Positions 43,487 through 54,785 of a DNA stretch of 59,095 nt are shown here, one piece after another (the first letter of the stretch is position 1; every line of letters starts with the position of its first letter). A model generated the notes under the pieces. The model was not told where the DNA came from. It worked only from the letters and a program-made list of their open reading frames with translations, and did no database searches. The translations under genes and the position numbers were made by a program. The stretch is from Prorocentrum cordatum (Eukaryota; Sar; Dinophyceae; Prorocentrales; Prorocentraceae). Location of the stretch: contig CAUYUJ010005723.1 in assembly GCA_963575745.1 (NCBI GenBank), positions 1 to 59,095 on the forward strand, written 5' to 3'.

Positions 43487-46400
43487 TTAGCCTGTCTTCG
43501 GCTTCGTCTTCTTCTTCGAGGCCGAGGAGTCGTCTGAGGACGAGGAGTCTGAGGTCGAGGACGCGTCGGCGTCGCGCTTCTTACCCTTCTTACCCTTCGT
43601 CGTATCATCCTTCTTGTCCTTCGTATTATTCTCCTTCTTGTCCTTATTCTTGTCCTCCTTATTGCCCTCCTTCTTGGTGTCGCCCTCCTTCTTCCCATCC
43701 TTCGGGTCCTCCTTCGGGTCCTCCTTTGTCAGGCGCAACTGCGCGGAGCGTGCAATCAGGTCCTCGTTCACGAACGCCATGGTGCTACTCCCGAGCATGG
43801 CCTCGACGGCACGCCCCACGAGAAACGGCTTGAGCACCTTCGCGTGGTGGTCGTCGAAAGTCAAGGCCAACGCACTGCGCCCGCTCCCGATGCAGCCGTG
43901 CATGCCTGCGCCGCCCGCAGGCGTGCCGAAGTACACCCACCTGGGCTTCCCCGCCTCGTGGCAGAGCTCCTTGAGGAGCTCGATGTCGTTGTCATGAGGG
44001 AACCGCGGCACCTCCGTTCCCGTGAGCTGGAGGTAGAGTTTCCGCTTCTTCACGGCCGCAGTCACGAGCGCCTTCTCGGGCGGACGGCTGTTGCAGCTTC
44101 GTCGCGCGCCTCGGCGCCGCAATCAGCGCCCTCGTCCTCCTGGAGAGGGTGGCAGTACCCCAGCTTCTCTCGCTCCTCGGCCTCCACCTCGGCGACGCAC
44201 TGGCCGACCATGCTGGCCAAGCTGGTCTCCCGAACCTGCTTGGGCACGAGGGCGTGGCTCTTCTGCGGCAGGACAGGCACGTCCCTCATCACTTCGTTGA
44301 AGAGGGGGCTGCCCGCGTCCACGAACTGCCTGATCTTGGCCATTTGCTTCGGCTTCCTCCCCTTGTAGCAGAGCAACATGACCTCGTGCGAGCGCGAGTT
44401 CGCCAGGCCTCGCTGCCTCTGGAAGTGTCCGTACTGCTGCATCTGCTTCGTGTTGTAGGCGAGGTGGCATGTGACCGTGCGGAACTTGTTTCCGGCGAGG
44501 ATCTTCTGGATCTTCGGGAGGTTCGACTGCGCGCGGCCCGTCAGCACCCACAGCGCGTCCCGTCCACCGACCATCAGCGGTTCCAGGGACTTCAGGTAGC
44601 GTGTGAAATCCTGCTCGTCCAGCGCGGGCTCACGGTGCGCGAGGCCTTGCCCCTCGAAGACGCAGCACAACTTCGCATTCTTGACATCGTAGAAGCCCAT
44701 CACTGATGCATTATCTGTGAGGTTCTGGTATAGGCGTGTCTTAGTAACTGAAGCGTTGATATCTATGGCGCTGCCCTCCGCCGTGATCATGACGACCCGC
44801 GCATCCAGCACGGTAGAGCACTGCTGCTCGCACGGCGCCTGGAAATTATTCACGTCGCTCGGGGAGACGTCGATCTTCTTCTTGTCCTCGGAGGCCGCCT
44901 CCGCTGTTCCAGCACCGCCCGCTGTTGCGGCACCGACCGTGTCGCTGTCTGCAGGCTGTTCCTCTGACGGTTCCTGGGGGTTTCCCACGAGGGAGTCGCA
45001 CGCGATCTGGAACTTCTCGAAGAACCTCTTGTTCACTCGCACGCCCCTGTGGAACTTGTCCATGTTGTAGCGCTCGGCGTACGGCTGGGTGAGGGCGCCA
45101 GAGATCTCCTGCTTGTAGAATTCCTGGCCGATGTCGAGGAAGTGTCTCATCGCCAGGCGCAGCGCGTCGGTCGGCAGTGACTGCGCCCAGGTCGGGTCCT
45201 TGTCAGGCCCCTCAGTCTTCTCGAAGAACTTGAACGGCGAGTCGAGGTATTGCCTCGCCATGACAATGACTTTTCTCTCGGCCGCGTTCTCCTGTGTGTC
45301 TGGTGTCTCCGCGCTGTTGCAGCCAGCGCACCCTTTGAACAAGTCTGGGTACTGTTTCAGAAAGTTCGCCACGTACTTCTTCGCCCACAAGATCTCGGCC
45401 ACTACCTGGCCGATGGTGGAGGCGCTGTACGGGTCCTTCACGCTGACTTCCGCCACATCCGAGTGTACAGGCTTTCCAAGACGTACCCCAGCGAGGTAGC
45501 GTCCGTCTTCGCGATGATCATCCCAAGCTGCGTGGGCTTGTCCAGCAGATTGTCTCGCCCCCAACGGTTCACGGCGGCATCCAAAAGCAGCAATGCCCCT
45601 GGGCACTTTTCGAGAGCGAGCCAGTTGATCGTGTGCGTCTTGACGGTCCTCAGGCTGGGGCAGTGCATAAGTCCCCACTGTATGTTTTTCTCCAACCACG
45701 CCTGCGCCTTCTCTGCCGAGGGGTTCCCGCCACCTGGCCCGCCGCTCTTCAAGATTTCCGCCGCACGTGCCACGATGCGCATGAGGTTCTGGTTCTCGAC
45801 ACCGAGCCAGGCGCGCAGGCGCTCGTGGCGGGCTCTCTGGTTGACAGACCACTTGAACTTGTTCTCCTCGATCTCCTCAGCCGCGCGCCCCGGGATCAGC
45901 GCGAAATCGAAGGGCCAATCCAGAATCAAGTCCTCCACCGCTTGTGCGGCCTGCCTGTTGCCTTCCTCTTTCGCCCAGTAGTAGGCCAGCCAGACAGCGT
46001 TGACCACGACGTCACTGCCCAAACGCTTGAACTTGCCGGTCTCGGGCACAGCGGTCTGGTTCACGTTGGTGATCATGATGGGGATCTCCAACCCTTTCTC
46101 AACCTGCTTCGGGATGTTCCAAGGCCTGCCACCCTTGACCTGGCTTAGCGTCTCCACGATGCGCCGCTGTGGGTTGCCCTGGGCTGTGCACTCGACGTCG
46201 CCAGCGCCCTCAAGAGAGTCGTTCGCTGTTTCAGCCGCGTCGTCCGTCGGCACGTTCGACATGAACATGTCCGCAGCCACGCTCGCCACCTTGCCCGCCG
46301 TGATATGCCCCTCCAGGAAACTGTTGTCGATGGGCGCCGTATACGCCAGGTTCAGATCGGCATTCCTGCGCTCGCCCTTCTCGTTACACTCTTCGATGAT

Positions 46401-46880
46401 CCTGGCGAGCTTCTCCTGCAATGGAGTTCTCTCCTTGCTGTCCTTCTTCGAGATATTCTTCGACTGGTCCTCCTGCGACTTGTCTGGCTTCTCGGCCATC
46501 TCAGCGACGCGCTTCGGAATGGTCTTGAGAAGCCGCTTGAAGTCAGTCTCGATGAGGGGGGAAACCTTGTCGGTCCAGAAGTCCTTGAACGGCTGCGCCG
46601 CGAAGCCGCTCATCGCGCTCAGGCGGGCTGGTTCAGCTGCGGGCTGGCCGTTCCACCTCGCGCGCCTGTTGCAGGTCGGGCTGGAGCCGTGGTGGGAATG
46701 GAATTGGGCAATGATGGAAGAACAGGGGCCGTTGTAGCCGATGGAACGTCCAGAGGGCGGATAGGAAGCAGAGCGAAAATAGCCGCAACCAATTCTAGAC
46801 GAACTCACGGATGTCGGAAGTCGCCCATTCCCTCGAAGCAATGCGAAGATTAATGCATTTTCAGCGAGCGAGGGCGCCAA
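43487..46880 (-). pseudogene. Amino-methyltransferase-like protein, copy 2
   Basis: Paralogue of 24971-28379 with the same domain order; likely start ATG 46613. At the motif IV site it reads ITAEGS, again without (D/S)PPY. The motif I-like segment is GTPAGGAGMHGC. Lesions differ from copy 1: an extra GA at 45444-45445 shifts the frame after MWRKS, and one G is missing near 44079. The codons that are stops in copy 1 are Trp (45977-45975) and Tyr here, and the extra base of copy 1 is absent. The tail is Lys/Asp-rich, with different repeat number from copy 1. Stop TAA at 43489-43487. Confidence 0.6.
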
Positions 46881-46971
46881 GAGCCTGTCGAGTTCTCCCC
46901 AGATGGCCTACCAGCTCTTGATGGGTGGGCCCAGAGATTTTGCAAGACCCCAACGGCACCAAGAAATTCTA

Positions 46972-47158
46972 ACTACCCTAAGGGCCTCAAGAAGAGATCC
47001 CAGAAATTCTATCTCCCCACAGGGCCTCAAGAGAGATTGCCAGAAATTCCTCGCCCCTCAGGGCGTCAAGAGGAGATCCCAATCTTCAACGCACTCATTT
47101 TTTGAGTCCTAGTAGATCCAGAACCCCATAAATCTGTCATGTTTTCGAGATTCGCTGC
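46972..47158. repeat. Module M, copy 2
   Basis: Part of the Y duplication; matches 28471-28660. Confidence 0.85.
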
Positions 47159-47707
47159 CAGGCCGAAGGTTTCGACTGACTGCGCTAGCCGATAGAACAG
47201 AGAACAGCTACAGCGCGCCCCCCCCCCCCCCCGCCCTCGCGGCGGACAGCGTCGGATAATTCATGTAGTCGGGGGGGGGGGGCGGGGAAACCCTGGGGGG
47301 CCCTGGAGCCATGGGGCGTTGATCCGATCGGCATAAGCCCGACACTTGCGCAAACGTCCAGCGGTGCCAGTGTGGGGGGGGGTGGGGGGGGGGGGCGCGC
47401 CGCGGGGCGGGGGATGAGACGGCGCGCATGCTGCAGCCCGCGCGGCCTCGCATGGAGCGCGCGCGTGGCATCGGGCCGACGGACCGTGGGAAGCAGCCGC
47501 GGGGGCGGCGTCCTGCAGGGCACAGAATGCAAATGAGGCCTAAGGATTAAGGGCGAGTCGGGTCGGGTCGTCGTCGCGTCGTCGTCGTCGTCACGGTCGT
47601 CGTCACGGTCGTCGAAATCTCTGATCATATCGCCTCGCCCCCATCTCCCCCCACCCCTCCTCCCCCCATTTACTCCAACGCGCGGCGCGTGGCGGGCCCT
47701 CACCACG
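47159..47707. other. Spacer with G runs and (GTC)n, no gene seen
   Basis: Counterpart of 28661-29186; homopolymer lengths differ, which shifts every open frame. Confidence 0.45.
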
Positions 47708-48781
47708 CTAGCAGCCCGCAAAATCGCGGTTAGTTTTGGGGTGGTGGCCGACGCGCATGCGAAGAAGGTTGCGCCTGCCATAGTGATCACTGCGGATCCC
47801 TGAACAGGGCGCGCAGAGCTTCCTGGAACATACACGCTCAGAAAAGCCGCCGCATACGGTGCAAATGTCAACGCTGCGATAACGGGCCATCGCGTGGCTG
47901 CTGTGGTACCCGAGCGCGCCAGCCGCGAGGGGCAAGATCCGGCGGAAGTGCGGTGCGATCCACGGCGCAGTGGCTGGCCAGCCGAATTCGTTGGCCTCAG
48001 ACCCCTCGGGCACCTCCAAGGCTTGCCCCGCTGGTGCCGGTGGAGGCAGCCCAGGCTGCACAGCGACAGGAGGAGGCTGCCCAGCGGCAGCGACAGGAAG
48101 TGCTGGGGGTGGGAGTGGGAGTGCGGCCCCTGCGCCACCCGGAGCTGCAGCGGCGCCGACAGGGCCTGCGGCCGCAGCGCCACCACCACCAGCAGCTGGC
48201 ACATGAAACGCATGCTGGAACACGGCGGCGGCCCCCGGGGCGCGCTGGTCGTCGCCGCCGCCGCCCGCCACGACTCCATCTCCATTGTCGATGGTCACAC
48301 CGCCCACCGCGACTCCATCATCTCCATTGATGGTCACACGAAGCTGGAGCTGGATGTGAATCGTCGTCGACGGCCCAGATGCTGCCATCGCGGCCATCGC
48401 GGCGAGCGTCGACGCCGCGTCGACGCCTGAGTCCGAGGCGGGGGGGGGTCGCCTGCTCAGGCTGAGGAGGAGTACAGCCGAAACACTGGACCTTTGCACT
48501 GCAGACGGCTGAGGCTGAGGCAGCGACGCCGACGGACGGTGACGACGACGACGGGTCACGGGCCATGGGCCACCGGCTACGGGGGAGACCGTCGGACCGT
48601 CGGGGGGCGCCGCACGATGACTCATCTGCGAGGGCCCTCCGTCGGGAGGCCCCTCGACCACTCGGCCCTCCCGACGGGAGTCGACAGCCAGGGCCCGAGA
48701 ATCCGATCGCATGTTAGAGCTCCAATGGAGCTCTAACATCGTATGTTCGATTATGTTAGAGCTCCCTGGGAGCTCTAACAT
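47708..48781 (-). CDS. Cys-rich protein, copy 2
   Basis: Second copy of the gene at 29187-30227. The frame is open throughout and extends into the satellite; the likely start is ATG 48624. The C-terminal Cys-rich region is identical in all Cys and His positions to copy 1 apart from a His-to-Arg change after the LL pair. It lacks 9 bp of copy 1 (three codons of Gln/Pro/Gly type) in the low-complexity middle. It ends at TAG 47710-47708. Confidence 0.55.
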   Translation of the reverse strand: MLELPGSSNIIEHTMLELHWSSNMRSDSRALAVDSRREGRVVEGPPDGGPSQMSHRAAPPDGPTVSPVAGGPWPVTRRRRHRPSASLPQPQPSAVQRSSVSAVLLLSLSRRPPPASDSGVDAASTLAAMAAMAASGPSTTIHIQLQLRVTINGDDGVAVGGVTIDNGDGVVAGGGGDDQRAPGAAAVFQHAFHVPAAGGGGAAAAGPVGAAAAPGGAGAALPLPPPALPVAAAGQPPPVAVQPGLPPPAPAGQALEVPEGSEANEFGWPATAPWIAPHFRRILPLAAGALGYHSSHAMARYRSVDICTVCGGFSERVCSRKLCAPCSGIRSDHYGRRNLLRMRVGHHPKTNRDFAGC

Positions 48782-51700
48782 CGCATGTTAGAGCTCCGTG
48801 GGAGCTCTGAGGCGGCGGCGGCGGCGGCGGGGAAGTTAGAGCTACCAGGGAGCTCTAACATAGCACGTTAGAGCTCCCAGGGAGCTCTAACATGCTATAC
48901 TAGAGCTAGCTCTAAAATACCGAGCTCCAACGGAGCTTTAACATAGTATGTTAGAGCTCAGTGGGAGCTCCCTGGCAGCTCTAACATGGTATGTTAGAGC
49001 TCCGTGGGAGCTCTAACATGGCTTGTTAGAGCTCCAACGGAGCTCTAACATAGCATGTTCGAGTATGTTAGAGCTCCCTGGGAGCTCTAACATGGTATGT
49101 TAGAGCTCCGTGGGAGCTCGAACATGGCTTGTTAGAGCTCCAGCGGAGCTCTAACATAGCATTTCATGCCATGTTAGGCTCCCTGGGAGCTCTAACGTGG
49201 TAATGTTAAGCGCCGTGGGAGCTCTAACATGGCTTGTTTAAAGCTCCAACGGGAGCTCTAACATGGATGTTTCAGTATGCTAGAGCTCCCTGGGGAGCTC
49301 TAACATACCATGTTCCAGTAGGTTAGAAGCTCCCTGAGGCTCTAACATAGCATGTTGTCCAGTATGTAAGCGCCCTGGAGCTTTAACATAGCATGTTAGA
49401 GGTCAGTGGGAGCTCCCTGGGAGCTCTAACATGCCATGTTAACGCTCCGTGGGAGCTCTAACTGGCTTGTAAGAGCTCCAACTGAGCTCTAACATATCAG
49501 AGCTCTAACATATCCTGTTCGAATACGTCTACCCCCTGGGGCTCTACATGATATGTTTAAGAGCTCCGTGGGAGCTCTAACATGGCACGTTTATAGCTCC
49601 CAACGGAGCTTCTAACATACATGTTCCCAGTATGTTAGAGCCCCGCGGTAGCTCTAACATGGCTTGTTAGAGCTCCGTATGCTAGAGCTCCGTAAAAGCT
49701 CTAACATGGCTTGTTAGAGCTCTAACGGAGCTCTGGCATAGCATGTTCGAGTATGTTAGAGCTCCCAGGGGGCTCTAACATGCTATATTAGAGCTCCCAT
49801 GTTAGAGCTCCCTGGGAGCTCTAAAATACCGAGCTCCAACGGAGCTTTAACATATCATGTTAGAGTTCAGTGGGGGCTCCCTGGGAGTTCTAACATGGTA
49901 TGTTAGAGCTCCGTGGGAGCTCTAACATAGCATGTTCCAGTATGTTAGAGCTCCCTGGGGGGCTCTAACATGGTATGTTAGAGCTCCAACGGAGCTCTAA
50001 CATGGCATGTTCCAGTATGTTAGAGCACCCTGGGAGCTCTAACGTGGCATATTAGAGCTCCGTGGGAGCTCTAACATGGCTCGTTAGAGCCCCAACGGAG
50101 CTCTAACATAGCATGTTCGAGTATGTTAGAGCTCCCTGGGAGCTCTAACATGGCACGTTAGAGCTCCGTGGAAGCTCTAACATAACATGTTCCACTATGT
50201 TACAGCTCCCTGGGGGCTCTAACATTTTATGTTAGAGCTCCGTGGGCGCTCGAACGTGGCATGTTCCAGCTCCCTGAGAGCTCTAACATCGTATGTTAGA
50301 GCTCCAATGGAGCTCTAACATAACATGTTATTTTATGTTAGAGCTCCCTGGGAGTTCTGACATCGTATGTTAGAGCTCCCTGGGAGCTCTCACATGGTTG
50401 TTAGAGCTCCCTGGGAGCTCCAACATGGTATGTTAGACCTCCGTGGGCGCTCTAACATGGCATGTTAGAGCTCCAGCGGAGCTCTAACATAGCATGTTCC
50501 AGTATGTTAGAGCTCCCTGGGAGCTCTAACATGGTATGTTAGAGCTCCGTGGGAGCTCTAACATGACTTGTTAGAGCTCCAACGGAGCTCTAACATTGCA
50601 TGTTCGAGTATGTCAGAGGCCCCATGGGAGCTCTAACGTGGTAGTTTCAATCTCCGTGGGAGCTCTAACATGACACGCTAGAGCTCCAACGGAGCTCTAA
50701 CATAGCATGTTTCCTATGTTATAGCATCAGAATGTGTGCTACACCATGGCATGTTAGAGCTCAAACGGAGCTCTAAACATTAAGTTAGAGGCTCCCTGGG
50801 AGCTCTAACATAAGCATGTTCTAAGTATGTTAGAGCCCCCTGGAAGCTCTAAATGTTAGAGCTCCGTGGGAGCTCTAAAATGGCTTGTTAGAGCTCCAAC
50901 GGAGCTCTAACATAGCATGTTCGAGTATTTATAAAGAAAAGAAAAAAAAAAAAAACGAAAAAAAAAAGAAAAAACAAAAAAAAAAAACAAAAGAAGGAGA
51001 AAAAAAAAAGGAGGAAAAAAAACAAAAAAAAAAAAAATAAAAAGAAAGAGAAGAAAAAAAACAAGAAAAAAAAAAAAAAAAAAAAAAAAACGAAAGAAAA
51101 AAAAAAAAAAAAAAAAAGCCCCCTGGGAGCTCTAACATGGTATTTTAGAGCTCCGTGGGAGCTCTAACATGGCATGTTAGAGCTCCAGCGGAGCTCTAGC
51201 ATAGCATGTTTGAGTATGTTAGAGCTCCCTGGGAGCTCTAACATGGTATGTTAGAGCTCCAACGAAGCTCTAACATGGCATAGCAGAGCTCCAACGGAGA
51301 TCTAGCATAGCATGTTCGAGTATGCTAGAGCTCCCTGGGAGCTCTAACATGCTATATTAAAGCTCCCATGTTAAAGCTCCCTGAGAGCTCTAAAATACCG
51401 AGCTCCAACGGAGCTTTAACATAGCATGTTAGAGCTCAGTGGGATCCCCCTGGGAGCTCTAACGTGGTATGGTAGGAGCTCCAACGGAGCTCGAACATAG
51501 CATGTTCGAGTAGTTTAGAGCTTCCGGGGAGCTCTAACATGGCATGTTAGAGCTCCGTGGGAGCTCTAACATGGCACGTTAGAGCTCCAACGGAGCTCTA
51601 ACATAGCATGCTCCAGTATGTTAGAGCTCCCTGGGAGCTCTAACATGGTATGTTAGAGCTCCGTGGGAGCTCTACATGGAGCTCTAACATAGCATGTTCG

Positions 51701-52815
51701 AGTATCTTAGAGCTCACTGGGAGCTCTAACATGCTATATTAGAGCTCCCATGTTAGAGCTCCCTGAGAGCTCTAAACATACCGAGCTCCAACGGAGCTTT
51801 AACATAGCATGTTCGAGCTCAGTGGGAGCTCCCTGGGAGCTCTAACATGGTATGTTAGAGCTCCACGGAGCTCTCACATAGCATGTTCGAGTATGTTAGA
51901 GCTCCCTGGGAGCTCTAACATGGTATGTTAGAGCTCCGTGGGAGCGCTAACATGGCATGTTAGAGCTCCAACGGAGCTCTAACATAGCATGTTCCAGTAC
52001 GTTAGAGCTCCCTGGGAGCTCTAACATGGCATGTTAGAGCTCAACTAAGCCCTAACATAGCATGTTCCAGTATGTTAGAGCTCCCTGGGAGCTCTAACAT
52101 GGTATGTTCCAGTATGTTAGAGCTCCCTGGGGGCTCTAACGTGGTATGTTAGAGCTCCGCGGGAGCTCTAACATGGCTTGTGGGAGCTCCAACGGAGCTC
52201 TAGCATAGCATGTTTGAGTATGTTAGAGCTCCATGGGAGCTCTAACATGTTATGTTAGAGCTCCGCGGGAGCTCTAACATGGCATATCAGAGCTCCAACG
52301 GAGCTCTAACATAGCATGTTCAAGTATGTTAGAGCTCCCTGGGAGCTCTAACATGGTATGTTAGAGCTCCGTGGGAGCTCAAACATGGCTTGTTAGAGCT
52401 CCAACGGAGCTCTGGCATAACATGTTCGAGTATGTCAGAGCTCCCTGGGAGCTCTAACATGCTATATTAGATAGAGCTCCCATGTTAGAGCTCCGTGGGA
52501 GCTCTAAACTACCGAGCTCCAACTGAGCTTTAACATAGCATGTGAGAGCTCATTGGGAGCTCCCTGGGAGCTCTAACATGGTATGTTAGAGCTCCAACGG
52601 AGCTCCAACATAGCATGTTCGAGTATGTTAGAGCTCCCTGGGAGCTCCAACATGCTATGTTAGAGCTCCGAAGGAGCTCTAACATGGCTTGTTAGAGCTC
52701 CAACGAAGCTCTAACATAGCATGTTCCAGTATGTTAGAGCTCCCTGGGAGCTCGAACATGGCATGTCAGAGCTCCGTGGGAGCTCTACTAACATGGCATG
52801 TTAGAGCTCCCGGCC
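48712..52815. repeat. Palindromic GAGCTC satellite, array S4 (forward)
   Basis: About 4.1 kb in forward orientation, opening with a (GGC)n tract at 48811-48831 as in S1. Some stretches (about 49180-49640) are more decayed than the rest. It contains one A-rich insertion at 50931-51117. Confidence 0.95.
50931..51117. repeat. A-rich insertion inside array S4
   Basis: About 185 bp of A runs with single G or C bases, interrupting a dyad: the left side ends at GTTCGAGTATTTA and the right resumes at GCCCCCTGGGAGCTC. It may be a poly(A) remnant of a retro-insertion or simple expansion. Confidence 0.9.
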
Positions 52816-53210
52816 TCCTCGTCGGAAGAGGCCCTCTCGACTGGCTGGGATTAGGGCTGGTTTAGGTTGATGTGTTTGATGTGTTCTTGATGTGATAATG
52901 GTCTTTCCTGTTGTTTGATGTTTTTTTTGATTGTGATTATGACGATGTCATGTTTTTTTGCGTGTGATGATGACGATGTTTATGACGATGATAATGATAA
53001 TTTCGAATGGCGACTATCCGATCGTGTATATACAATCAACATCATCTCCATCACCATCATCACCATCATCCATCTCCATCATCACCACCATCATCATCAT
53101 CACGACGACGACGACGACGACGATGGCGGGGGGACGGCATGCGGAAGTGCCCAATGGGACGACGACGACGACGACGACGACGGCTGGGGGGACGGCTCGA
53201 TGGGAGCTCT
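52816..53210. other. Spacer with GAT/CAT and (GAC)n repeats
   Basis: TGATG- and ATGACG-type simple sequence, CATCACC triplets (about 53040-53100), then (GAC)n tracts. The right part (53100-53210) is the reverse complement of the S1 edge at 34945-35030. No gene. Confidence 0.7.
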
Positions 53211-53655
53211 AGCATGCTATGTTAGAGGCCCCACCGAGTATGGGAGGCAACTCTAACATGCTGTTAACATAGCAAGTTAGAGTATGTTGGAGCTCCTTGG
53301 GAGTTCTAACACCGTATGTTGAAACTCCGTGGGACCTCTAACATGTCATGTTATTATATATAGCTCCCTGGGAGCTGAACCATGTGATGCCAGGGACCCC
53401 CCTGGCACCTCTAACCTTGCATGTTAGACCTCCCAGGGAGCTCTAACATTGCATGTTAGAGCTCCAACGGAGCTCTAATAACATAGCACGTTCGATCATA
53501 TTAGAGCTCCCTCCTGTTAGCTCTAACATGGCATGTTAGAGCTCCAGTGGAGCTCTAATATACATAGCATGTTAGATTATGGTAGAGCCCCAATGGAGCT
53601 CTAACATCGTATGTTAGAGCTCCGTGGGAGCTCTAACATGATATGTTAGAACTCC
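53211..53655. repeat. Palindromic satellite, decayed array S5
   Basis: Diverged dyads of the same family, with irregular links such as ATTATATATAG. Confidence 0.85.
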
Positions 53656-53944
53656 GTGGACGCACGAAGTCAGCGCCTGAAATCAATATAGCAACACCTG
53701 TTCCCAAAACGAAGCAGTCGAGGATCGAGCTCGAGGTGGGGCTCCGACAGGTGAGCGCTGTGGGGGCCATAAGGAGCATACCCAATTTGCGAACAGAGCC
53801 AGAGCCTTTCAAAACTTCAGGAGCCATATTCCAGCCCCCTGCGCCGCGTCAGCGCGGCGAAAGAGCCAGCGCGCGAGCCGGGCTGCACGCCCCCGACATC
53901 GGCTACCAGACGCCCATGCGAGGTCACTTGTCCTGCTGCTGAGC
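53656..53944. other. 3' flank of X2
   Basis: The first ~180 bp have no counterpart at X1. The last ~105 bp match the X1 3' flank (about 35720-35826), ending with CTTGTCCTGCTGCTGAGCTC. No gene. Confidence 0.55.
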
Positions 53945-54760
53945 TCACTGGTGCTGCTGTTTGTCCTTCAACCTGAGCTTTTGCAGGTTGTCCTGTGCCC
54001 GCTGGAGATGCATGAGCATCTGCCCCTGTGCCCGCAGGAGAACCCGAATCTCATCCATCTGCTCGTCCTTGTTGCTCTGTGCGTTGGTCAAGAAATTGAG
54101 CATCGTGGTGATAACGGTGGTTAGCCCGTCCTGCTGCTGCCACTGTTGTGCTCGCCATGGATCAGCTCCTGCTGTTGCAGCTCCTGATGACGCAGCTCTT
54201 GAGCTGTTCCAGCTTTTCCAGTTGTGTAGAGCTCCTGCAGCTGTTCCAGCTTCTTGCTGGTGGCCTTCACTTTGCCATTGCTCTCCTCTGCCCTCTCTGG
54301 CCTTGTTGACCTTGGCCTTCCTCGTCGACCTCGAGTCCTCCGATTCATCGTCTTCCCGCTTCTTCTGGACGCAGCTCGGGTGGAGCTCCACAGTGCCCAT
54401 GATGGTAGAGCACCATGCGGTCTTGTCCACATCAGAGCCCTGTGGACAAGCCTCATGGAACCAGATATTCTTATTCTTTACATTCTTGATGTGGTCCTGC
54501 GAAATCTGGTGCGTCGGGGCTGCCCATTTGTCGCACGGTGCACAATGCCACCAGGGCTCATTAGGTTCCCCACTCGTCTTCGAAACGTACTCCTTAACTT
54601 GTAGCCATGGGGCATCAATGCGTCCAGTGTTGTCATCAGGGTCCGTGGTGACGGTTTCTGGACATGGGCCAGGATGCCCCCCCCTGCGCTGGCCCCCATT
54701 TCTGACATGGCAGCCTGCAGGCGCTGCAAGAAATGCCGTGAGCCGGGGTGCTTGCGCCAC
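53945..54760 (-). CDS. Zinc-finger/coiled-coil protein X2
   Basis: Paralogue of X1. The Trp/Cys/His segment is intact here: EPWWHCAPCDKW gives C-x2-C, and HQISQDHIKNVKN supplies two His, so a single C2H2-like zinc site is plausible. A charged Lys/Arg/Glu stretch, a Gln-rich linker and a C-terminal Gln/Leu helix follow. Compared with X1, about 50 bp are inserted just after the region encoding MGASAG (near 54630-54690), which puts the conserved first residues in another frame, so the real first exon or start is uncertain. Stop TGA at 53947-53945. Function unknown. Confidence 0.6.
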   Translation of the reverse strand: MAQAPRLTAFLAAPAGCHVRNGGQRRGGHPGPCPETVTTDPDDNTGRIDAPWLQVKEYVSKTSGEPNEPWWHCAPCDKWAAPTHQISQDHIKNVKNKNIWFHEACPQGSDVDKTAWCSTIMGTVELHPSCVQKKREDDESEDSRSTRKAKVNKAREGRGEQWQSEGHQQEAGTAAGALHNWKSWNSSRAASSGAATAGADPWRAQQWQQQDGLTTVITTMLNFLTNAQSNKDEQMDEIRVLLRAQGQMLMHLQRAQDNLQKLRLKDKQQHQ

Positions 54761-54785
54761 AGGAAAGCTGGGTGTGCTCTACTAC

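Larger units (their letters stand above)
41349..48712. repeat. Segmental duplication block Y, copy 2
   Basis: Second copy of 22839-30195, same orientation and order. The left end coincides with the same intron position as in copy 1 but continues into satellite S3 rather than the kinase C-lobe. Substitutions and small indels are spread along the whole block. Confidence 0.95.

Noticed and set aside
22839-48712. Y block as an autonomous transposon
   Set aside because: No transposase, integrase or reverse transcriptase seen, no terminal inverted repeats other than satellite, and the right and left edges differ; simple segmental duplication fits better.
30195-52815. CRISPR-like array of palindromic repeats
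   Set aside because: The spacing units are themselves repeated dyads and not unique spacers, the centres are only three bases, and no cas genes are present; the setting is eukaryotic.
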